Source: Pseudobdellovibrionaceae bacterium (GTDB lineage: Bacteria > Bdellovibrionota > Bdellovibrionia > Bdellovibrionales > JAMPXM01). Taken from it: DNA of 11,951 nucleotides. Shown in pieces: positions 7,137 to 11,951 of this stretch. The stretch covers positions 1 through 11,951 of the forward strand of contig JALHOI010000048.1 of the NCBI GenBank assembly GCA_022843085.1, in the 5' to 3' direction. The notes under the pieces are model-generated. The model searched no databases, had not been told where the DNA came from, and saw only the letters and a list, made by a program, of their open reading frames with translations. A program made the translations under genes and the position numbers. Every line of letters starts with the position of its first letter. Position 1 is the stretch's first letter.

Positions 7137-7714
7137 GCACGTTGCTGGATCGCTACCGCCGCGAAGACGGAGTCGTCGTGATTCAGATCGCGGTCAAAAG
7201 CTCGCGGCAGCTATTTAACGAAAGTGATCCCGCTCCGTTCCGCGAACGCGATCTCGACGATGACTTCGTGACCTATGTGGTGAACTCAGTTCAGGAGTTT
7301 CCGCTTGCGACCAAGATGAAGCTTGAAGTCATTGTCAGCGGCGAGAACCATGATGCAATTCAGCAACCAGCGATTGACCCCGAGACTGTCTGCCAAGCGA
7401 TTCAGACCTTCTTTGAATATGAAGCTAAAATGTCAGACGCGAAGATTCGAACCCGGCTGCGCACGGCTAGATTCTTTTTGATGGTCGGTTTTGCTGTGTT
7501 GTTTGTTTGTCTCGGGACCGCGCAGTTTATAGCGGCGCTGGGTTATAGATCACCGGTCGCAAACATAATACGAGAGGGATTCATCATCAGCGGTTGGGTT
7601 GCCATGTGGCGGCCAATTGAACTTTTGCTTTACGGCTGGTGGCCGATACGCGAGCAGCGTCGATATTTTGAGAAGATCTCGAAATTAGACATCAAGATGA
7701 CGCTACGACACTGA
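7133..7714 (+). CDS. Conserved membrane protein of unknown function
   Basis: 193 residues. The first ~100 residues are soluble: VVVIQIAVKSSRQLFNESDP (14-33), then APFRERDLDDDFVTYV (34-49), which suits a conserved ligand-free alpha/beta region, and an EF..A.KMKLEVIV strand. Two hydrophobic segments follow (about 113-136 and 147-168), the second containing GWVAMWRPIELLLYGWWPIREQ, then a basic cytoplasmic tail. The combination QLFN..DP.PFRERDLD ... GWVAMWRP.E..LY.WWP looks familiar as a conserved hypothetical family in proteobacteria, but I know no function for it. ATG 7133 overlaps the TGA of the restored DUF4010 frame, so the two are probably co-translated. No good ribosome site stands alone before it. 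Confidence 0.8.
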   Translation: MSTLLDRYRREDGVVVIQIAVKSSRQLFNESDPAPFRERDLDDDFVTYVVNSVQEFPLATKMKLEVIVSGENHDAIQQPAIDPETVCQAIQTFFEYEAKMSDAKIRTRLRTARFFLMVGFAVLFVCLGTAQFIAALGYRSPVANIIREGFIISGWVAMWRPIELLLYGWWPIREQRRYFEKISKLDIKMTLRH

Positions 7715-7723
7715 AGACCAACT

Positions 7724-7741
7724 TCATCGGGCTCCTGATGA
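7724..7741. terminator. Possible weak hairpin between convergent genes
   Basis: TCATCGG (7724-7730) can pair with CTGATGA (7735-7741), seven pairs including one G-T, with a 4-nt loop. It lies in the 31-nt gap between convergent stop codons, where a bidirectional terminator would be useful. There is no T-tract on either side, so this is only tentative. Confidence 0.25.
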
Positions 7742-7745
7742 GATA

Positions 7746-8186
7746 TTATGCCCCGAAGAACGCTGAAACATGACCCACAACATTTTGCATGTTGAAAGGC
7801 TTTGAAAGAAATGAATGCGGATGATTCATTCGCTCTTCCATGTTTGGATCGTGGTCTCCCGACATCACAACGACGGGTATGTCCTTCAGTCTTTGATCTT
7901 TATCTTGTTCGATTCGAAACTGATAGCCGTCCATAACCGGCATGTTGGCGTCGAGAAGTATGAGTGCAGGAAGATCCAAACTTCCTTTCATAAAAGATAG
8001 CGCTTCTTCACCGTTCGGCGCACAGTCTGTGCTGAATCCGTTTGAATCGAGTAACAGTTTAAGAATCTCGCGATTATCGGCAGAGTCATCGATAACCAAA
8101 ACGCGCTGGCTTGGCTGACGATTTTTTGGATCGTTCGCCGGACAACTGACGAGATAACTGACTGGATAACTGACTGGATATTGCAT
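7746..8186 (-). CDS. Single-domain (CheY-like) response regulator
   Basis: 146 residues from ATG 8186. The frame runs open to 8270, but AGGAG (8194-8198) sits 7 nt before ATG 8186 and decides the start. A receiver domain spans about 27-146: acidic pair D33/D34 (VLVIDDS), phosphoacceptor D79 (LILLDANMP), S109 (VVVMSG), K129 (SFLSKPF). There is no output domain, so it must act through protein-protein contact or as a phosphate relay, as single-domain regulators do. The N-terminal 20 residues are unusual: PVSYPVSYLVSCP, encoded by three 12-bp repeats. The divergent neighbour is a histidine kinase, its likely cognate partner. The start codon lies within an inverted repeat that may control translation. 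Confidence 0.9.
   Translation of the reverse strand: MQYPVSYPVSYLVSCPANDPKNRQPSQRVLVIDDSADNREILKLLLDSNGFSTDCAPNGEEALSFMKGSLDLPALILLDANMPVMDGYQFRIEQDKDQRLKDIPVVVMSGDHDPNMEERMNHPHSFLSKPFNMQNVVGHVSAFFGA
8144..8179. repeat. Three 12-bp tandem repeats inside the response-regulator gene
   Basis: Units AACTGACGAGAT (8144-8155), AACTGACTGGAT (8156-8167) and an identical AACTGACTGGAT (8168-8179). Because the unit is a multiple of three, each copy adds four residues (PVSY-like) near the N-terminus of the regulator without changing the frame. It is just inside the start of the gene. Confidence 0.85.
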
Positions 8187-8237
8187 TGGCCGACTCCTGA
8201 TAAGTTCCCGTTTACAGCTTTTTTGCGGGCCAATGCA
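8182..8237. repeat. Perfect 10-bp inverted repeat covering the response-regulator start
   Basis: TGCATTGGCC at 8182-8191 and GGCCAATGCA at 8228-8237 are exact reverse complements separated by 36 nt. The first arm contains the start codon (8184-8186, minus strand); the spacer holds its AGGAG site. In the regulator mRNA the arm at 8228-8237 would lie in the 5' leader and could pair with the start region. As DNA it is a dyad between two divergent genes, so it may instead bind a regulator. Confidence 0.7.
8194..8198 (-). promoter_or_regulatory. Ribosome binding site deciding the response-regulator start
   Basis: On the minus strand this reads AGGAG, 7 nt before ATG 8186, an ideal Shine-Dalgarno spacing. 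It supports a 146-residue product over the 174-residue open frame. Confidence 0.75.
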
Positions 8238-8301
8238 TGATACCTCGAACGACTGAGCCGTGCACGACATGCTATTTACAATGCAGGAAGAGAGAAAAGA
8301 A

Positions 8302-9435
8302 ATGTTTCACCAGTTCTTGGAATCGCATCGAATCGAAATACTTGCATTAGCTGAAGCGAAATCAGTTTCACTTGCGGGCTCGCTCGCGACCTCCGACGAA
8401 TTGAAGCGCGGACTCCCTGTTTTTTATGAACATCTGATCACTTATCTGAAAGCGATCGATCACGGTACAGCACAGTCAGAAATTACATTCGCGGCAGCAA
8501 AGCACGGCCGTGAATTGTTAAGGCTTCATTACTCGTTGTCACACGTCGTTCACGCGTACGGAGCCATGTGCCAGGCGATTACTGAATTTGCTCAGCGCCG
8601 AAACGCGCCAATTTCAGCTGGAAATTTTAACGATCTCAACATGTGCCTGGATCTTGCGATTGCAGCTGCAGTGTCAGAGTTTCAGTTTCGCAGTGTACAG
8701 GCAAGCGAGGCGAAAGAAGTTCAACATCTCGGCGCTCTTGTTCACGAGTTGCGAAACGCGCTGACAAGCGCGACGGTCGCACAAGATATGATCGCGAAGG
8801 GGCTGGTCGGCAATGGCGGCAGCACGGCCCGAGTTCTGTCGCACAATCTCGCATTGATGCGCAATTTGATTGATCGTTCACTCTCTGAAGTTCGAATGCG
8901 AGCCGACCCAGAGCTTCACCCCGAGAACTTCTTCGTCTCTGAACTTGTCGAACAAATTCTTTTCACAGCGCAAAGCGAAGCGACAAAGAAGTCGATACTG
9001 ATGACAAATCGAGTTCGTGGAGAAATCAGTATTGAAACGGATCGGCAACTTTTATTGTCGGCCCTGGCAAACTTGATTCAAAACGCCATCAAATATTCGA
9101 AAGAACATGGTCACGTTTTTATTTCTTCTCAAACGTCTGGAAACAACCTCATTATCGAAGTTGAGGATGAATGCGGTGGCATGAACGACGCGATTCTTCA
9201 GAATGTTTTGAAGCCCTTCGTGTCGGGAGGATTCGACCAGAGCGGCATGGGACTAGGGCTGACGATCGTTCAACGATCGGTTTCTCTGCTTCGTGGCACA
9301 GTGTCTGTTTCGAATAGTCCAGGCATCGGCTGCGCATTTCGTATCGAACTGCCCCGAATCTTCACGCCGCCAGTGGCGAACAAGGCGGTTGCAGGCGACG
9401 TCTCAATTCAACCTTTGAAGCTTAGCAAGATCTGA
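8302..9435 (+). CDS. Soluble sensor histidine kinase
   Basis: 377 residues from ATG 8302; upstream in-frame ATGs at 8260, 8269 and 8281 are possible, but a purine-rich GGAAGAGAGAAAAG precedes 8302, and MFHQFLESHRIEIL is how related N-terminal domains begin. Residues 1 to about 130 form a helical sensor-like region (FLESHRIEILALAEAKS, then ELKRGLPVFYEHLITYL) reminiscent of RsbR/RsbRD N-terminal domains. H148 in HELRNALTSA is the phospho-accepting His. The ATPase domain shows NLIQNAIKYS (257-266, N box), EDECGGM (288-294, G1) and SGMGLGLTIV (314-323, G2). No membrane segment is seen, so it should sense a cytoplasmic signal. It is divergent from a single-domain response regulator, its probable partner. 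The last 25 residues after the ATPase domain are a short tail of unknown role. Confidence 0.9.
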   Translation: MFHQFLESHRIEILALAEAKSVSLAGSLATSDELKRGLPVFYEHLITYLKAIDHGTAQSEITFAAAKHGRELLRLHYSLSHVVHAYGAMCQAITEFAQRRNAPISAGNFNDLNMCLDLAIAAAVSEFQFRSVQASEAKEVQHLGALVHELRNALTSATVAQDMIAKGLVGNGGSTARVLSHNLALMRNLIDRSLSEVRMRADPELHPENFFVSELVEQILFTAQSEATKKSILMTNRVRGEISIETDRQLLLSALANLIQNAIKYSKEHGHVFISSQTSGNNLIIEVEDECGGMNDAILQNVLKPFVSGGFDQSGMGLGLTIVQRSVSLLRGTVSVSNSPGIGCAFRIELPRIFTPPVANKAVAGDVSIQPLKLSKI

Positions 9436-9619
9436 CGATAGTCTTCCCAGATTTTCTGAACTTGTCTTGATGGGGCCGCTTGAAGCGGGGCTTCATGGGA
9501 CTCGCGCGTCGCCACGACGGGATCACTGAACGCTCGTCTGTGGCACCGGGCGTGCACAGTGATGGTGCTAGAATCCGGCAAGCATCAGCAATTTTAAGCT
9601 CTCTCAAGAAGGACCAATC

Positions 9620-10213
9620 ATGAAAAAGAATTTGTTCGCCATCTCGGTTTCAACTCTCGCACTTTTTTTCGCCGCTTCAGTCAATGCTCAAACCGACCCG
9701 CAGAGTGACGTTAGAGATGAGACTAGGTCGGGTACTTTTCCACGGCCAATGAGGGTTGATGGACCAGGCGGCTACCGCCCAAGCGTTGGTCTTAAGATGG
9801 GCGTCGCGAACCCTGAGGGCAGTTATGATTCGGCTGCTGAGGTCGGCGTCGACGTCGGTTTTCAACCTTACGTTCCGTTTGGGTTTGGAGCGACCTTTGC
9901 CACTTCAAAGAATGCATCTCAGACGACGGCGCAGGATCTGGAACGCACGTCGATTCTTGCGCGGGGCACATACAACTTTGGTGGCTCGACACCGATCATT
10001 CGGCATAGCTGGGTGGGCGTTGCCGCAGGACCTGTTTTTCGGCGGGATGGCACAGATCTGGGCCTTGCTCCCGTCGCCGGTTTCGACGTTCCAATTCAAG
10101 ATCCAGGCGGTTCGTACTTTTCGCTTGGCGCTGATGCTAAGTATCTGGCGCTCGTAAACAGTGACGATTCGGATTCTCTGACCGTAACTGGAGTTTTAAA
10201 GTACTGGTTCTAG
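9620..10213 (+). CDS. Small outer-membrane beta-barrel protein
   Basis: 197 residues. A clear signal peptide, MKKNLFAISVSTLALFFAAS then VNA|QT, has a predicted cut after residue 23. After a short Asp/Pro-rich linker, residues about 52-197 alternate polar and hydrophobic residues in Gly-rich strands (YRPSVGLKMGVANPEG, VGVDVGFQPYVPFGFGATFA, GTYNFGG, WVGVAAGPVF, GSYFSLGADAKYLA). It ends VLKYWF; the terminal Phe is the signal used for outer-membrane insertion. This suggests an eight-strand-type porin-like barrel; no cargo or enzyme motif is visible. A good AAGGA site lies at 9609-9613, 6 nt before ATG. It stands alone between the kinase and the carotenoid genes, with its own apparent terminator. 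Confidence 0.83.
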   Translation: MKKNLFAISVSTLALFFAASVNAQTDPQSDVRDETRSGTFPRPMRVDGPGGYRPSVGLKMGVANPEGSYDSAAEVGVDVGFQPYVPFGFGATFATSKNASQTTAQDLERTSILARGTYNFGGSTPIIRHSWVGVAAGPVFRRDGTDLGLAPVAGFDVPIQDPGGSYFSLGADAKYLALVNSDDSDSLTVTGVLKYWF

Positions 10214-10242
10214 TCATCCCAACGCACCGCGAGTTTCGAGGT

Positions 10243-10268
10243 AAGGTTCAAATTTGATTGAACTTTTT
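10243..10268 (+). terminator. Likely rho-independent terminator after the outer-membrane protein gene
   Basis: AAGGTTCAA (10243-10251) pairs with TTGAACTTT (10258-10266) across a 6-nt loop, with one G-T pair, followed by further T residues (five T at 10264-10268). Outer arms CGAGG/CCTCG (10237-10241, 10269-10273) and CGCG/CGCG (10228-10231, 10278-10281) extend the fold. It lies 30 nt after the stop codon. The stem is AT-rich, so strength is uncertain. Confidence 0.5.
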
Positions 10269-10354
10269 CCTCGGGTCCGCGAACCAGCGTTATTTGTAAA
10301 TTTCTGATGAGCACTCGATTGCTTTTTCGGTGAGCGGGTGTTTTCAATGAGGCA

Positions 10355-11425
10355 GTGAGCATTGAACAACCAGCCCGTGATTTCACGCTGCTTGAAACCC
10401 ATCTTGAAGCGCTTGTTGGTTTTGCTCGCGCCAGCGAAGGGAAGCGCTTTCGCGAACAGATGGTGCGAACCGCGGCGTCTCTTGCAGGCCGCATCTGCGA
10501 AAACTCAGTCTGCTCACAAACCGCGTCGGCTTTCGCTGATGCCATTGAATCGATTCATCTGGGAAGCCTCGTCATTGACGACATCCAGGATTCCAGTATT
10601 TCCCGCCGCGGGAAACCAGCGCTTCACACGGTGTTTGGCATTCCGCTTTCTATTAATGCGGGCAACTGGTTCTATTTTGCGGCTCTCGAAGGTCTTACAA
10701 ATGCTCACAACATTCATGAAACACGTCGTGTTGAAGCCATTCGACTTCTGGTCTGTGCCATGCGAGAGGCTCACGAAGGGCAGGCGATCGACCTGGGTGT
10801 CGACATGTTTGAAACAGATCGAGCAAAGGCGTGCACGATTGTAGAACTCGCAGCATCAAAGAAGACCGGCGCTCTCATGAGTGCCGCTTTCGGCCTGGGG
10901 TTTTTATCAGCTGCCGAGCCTACACATTTGCACTACGCCTCGTTTCGAGAATTCGGCCATGAGTGGGGCATTGCACTTCAGATGCTTGACGACTTGGGTT
11001 CACTTCTAAAAAGCGTGAACGGTGAACTGCCCGTCGCGAGATCGTTTGAAGATTTTCGAAACGGTAGCCCATCATTCGTGTGGGCTGTAGCCGATGAACT
11101 TCTTGACGATCGCGATTACAACCGGTTCAAGAGCTTTGCGTTGTCGTCTCGCGACCCGCTTGGCTGCGAGTTCAATGATTGGCGCGCAGACTTCGAGGAG
11201 CTTGCGCGATCTTCGGGACTTTTTGCACATGGACTTTGGAAAACGAAATCTCGAATTGATCTTGCGCTCGACGGACTGACAAAGCGCCTTGATCTAACTT
11301 CGGGCCACTCTTTAGAAATTGACCAACTCACGACGCTTTGTAGAAATTTAGAGGCCGCTTATGGAAATTTTGAACGATACGGAAAAAGTACAGCCAAGAA
11401 TGTCGCAGAAAGTGTCGGCTCGTGA
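10355..11425 (+). CDS. crtE: Polyprenyl (geranylgeranyl) diphosphate synthase-like protein, carotenoid cluster
   Basis: 356 residues, starting at GTG 10355; an in-frame stop is at 10331-10333 and no ATG is available nearby, so GTG is the earliest start. The first Asp-rich motif is intact: LVIDDIQDSS with D75, D76, D79, followed by RRGKPALH (84-91). EGQAIDLG (141-148) and KKTGAL (169-174) are also family blocks. The second Asp-rich motif reads DDLGS (212-216) instead of DDxxD, so the third Asp is missing. The family condenses isopentenyl diphosphate with allylic diphosphates, here probably to C20 for phytoene. It overlaps a CrtI-type gene by 65 nt, which supports a carotenoid role. The C-terminal ~100 residues are divergent. 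Prenyl synthase identity is sure; the product length is inferred. Confidence 0.85.
   Translation: MSIEQPARDFTLLETHLEALVGFARASEGKRFREQMVRTAASLAGRICENSVCSQTASAFADAIESIHLGSLVIDDIQDSSISRRGKPALHTVFGIPLSINAGNWFYFAALEGLTNAHNIHETRRVEAIRLLVCAMREAHEGQAIDLGVDMFETDRAKACTIVELAASKKTGALMSAAFGLGFLSAAEPTHLHYASFREFGHEWGIALQMLDDLGSLLKSVNGELPVARSFEDFRNGSPSFVWAVADELLDDRDYNRFKSFALSSRDPLGCEFNDWRADFEELARSSGLFAHGLWKTKSRIDLALDGLTKRLDLTSGHSLEIDQLTTLCRNLEAAYGNFERYGKSTAKNVAESVGS
11351..11354 (+). promoter_or_regulatory. Ribosome binding site supporting crtI start at 11361
   Basis: GAGG lies 6 nt before ATG 11361 within the crtE coding region. The later in-frame ATG at 11400 has only a weak purine run before it, so 11361 is preferred. 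Confidence 0.5.
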
Positions 11426-11951
11426 GGCGGGTCGTACACGAGTCGCTGTGATTGGCAGCGGTTTCGGAGGCTTAAGTGTCGCGATTCGGCTTCAGGCCAA
11501 AGGTTATCAAGTCAAAATCTTCGAGAAGCGTGACATGGCGGGCGGGCGTGCTTACGTCTACCGTGAGAAGGGTTTCACTTTCGACGCGGGGCCAACTGTT
11601 ATTACAGCGCCCGAATCGCTTGAAGAGCTTTTCGCTCTCAGCGGCAAAAAGATGTCGGACTACGTTGAGATGATACCGGTCTCTCCATTTTACCGATTGC
11701 TGTGGGACGATGGCTATAAATTCGATTACTCGAACAGCGAAACCGAGTTGTTTGATCAGATCAGAAAGAAAAGCCCGGCTGATGAGGCCGGGTATCGCAA
11801 GTTCCTAAAGTACTCGAAAGAGGTGTTTGACGAAGGCTACACGAAGCTTGCCGCGACTCCGTTTCTTCACATTTGGAGCATGGTCAAAGTTTCACCTCAA
11901 CTCATTCGGCTTGGCGCATACCGAAGTGTTTTTTCGACGGTTTCGCAATTC
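11361..11951 (+). CDS. crtI: CrtI-type phytoene desaturase, N-terminal part (partial)
   Basis: The frame is open from ATG 11361 to the end of the window (197 codons); the remainder of the roughly 500-residue protein is outside. After a 23-residue polar lead, VAVIGSGFGGLSVAIRLQ (24-41) is the FAD dinucleotide-binding fold, followed by KIFEKRDMAGGRAYVY and GFTFDAGPTVITAPESL, the diagnostic start of carotenoid desaturases/isomerases. PFYRL.WDDG and the following region also fit CrtI. Family role: FAD-dependent desaturation of phytoene toward lycopene at the membrane. It overlaps the prenyl synthase by 65 nt in another frame; starting at ATG 11400 would shorten the overlap to 26 nt. Whether it is CrtI, CrtN or CrtD type cannot be told from this part. 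Confidence 0.9.
   Translation, partial: MEILNDTEKVQPRMSQKVSAREAGRTRVAVIGSGFGGLSVAIRLQAKGYQVKIFEKRDMAGGRAYVYREKGFTFDAGPTVITAPESLEELFALSGKKMSDYVEMIPVSPFYRLLWDDGYKFDYSNSETELFDQIRKKSPADEAGYRKFLKYSKEVFDEGYTKLAATPFLHIWSMVKVSPQLIRLGAYRSVFSTVSQF

Noticed and set aside
9481..9495. Small hairpin TGAAGC-GGG-GCTTCA downstream of the histidine kinase gene as terminator
   Set aside because: Six-bp stem with a 3-nt loop and no following T-tract; too weak to call.
10210..10545. 111-residue minus-strand frame after the outer-membrane protein gene
   Set aside because: It overlaps the 5' part of the prenyl synthase gene and the terminator hairpin, with no domain signal.

Overview
The window looks like chromosomal DNA of a Gram-negative bacterium. 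It encodes about twelve closely packed genes with roughly balanced base composition. A small outer-membrane barrel with a signal peptide and C-terminal Phe supports a Gram-negative envelope. The style of the genes (short intergenic gaps, polyprenyl synthetase directly before a CrtI-type desaturase) would suit a Bdellovibrionota-like or other delta-proteobacterial-type genome. That placement is an inference from general impression, not proven by any marker gene here. No rRNA, tRNA, transposase, phage gene, CRISPR array or recognisable defence island is visible.

Layout, left to right. (1) Positions 1-2047, plus strand: a compact operon with the end of a 3-oxoacid CoA-transferase alpha subunit, the complete beta subunit (ATGA overlap), a MaoC-type hydratase and an RluA-family pseudouridine synthase 4 nt further on. 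The first three fit acyl-CoA/ketoacid catabolism; the RNA-modification enzyme is a passenger. (2) Positions 2062-6021, minus strand: transcribed as a D-lactate-dehydrogenase-like protein, then a RecQ helicase, then a class-3-like aldehyde dehydrogenase, with gaps of 45 and 3 nt. The RecQ seems to lack the winged-helix (RQC) domain. (3) Positions 6022-6252: a divergent intergenic region with nearly three copies of a 14-bp tandem repeat. (4) Positions 6253-7714, plus strand: an integral membrane protein of the DUF4010 type, without the usual N-terminal MgtC domain and with an apparent one-base frameshift at its end. It is followed, overlapping the frame-shifted tail by ATGA, by a two-helix membrane protein of unknown function. 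(5) Positions 7746-9435: a divergent pair made of a single-domain response regulator (minus) and a soluble histidine kinase (plus). The regulator starts with an in-frame 12-bp repeat, and its start codon lies in one arm of a perfect 10-bp inverted repeat. (6) Positions 9620-10213: an outer-membrane beta-barrel protein followed by a plausible terminator. (7) Positions 10355-11951: the start of a carotenoid cluster, a CrtE-like prenyl synthase with an altered second Asp-rich motif, overlapping the 5' part of a CrtI-type phytoene desaturase that runs off the window.

I did not find a clear multi-gene novel system. The items most worth a second look are the broken or frame-shifted DUF4010 gene and its coupled partner, the start-codon-masking inverted repeat at the response regulator, the RecQ architecture and the degenerate CrtE motif.
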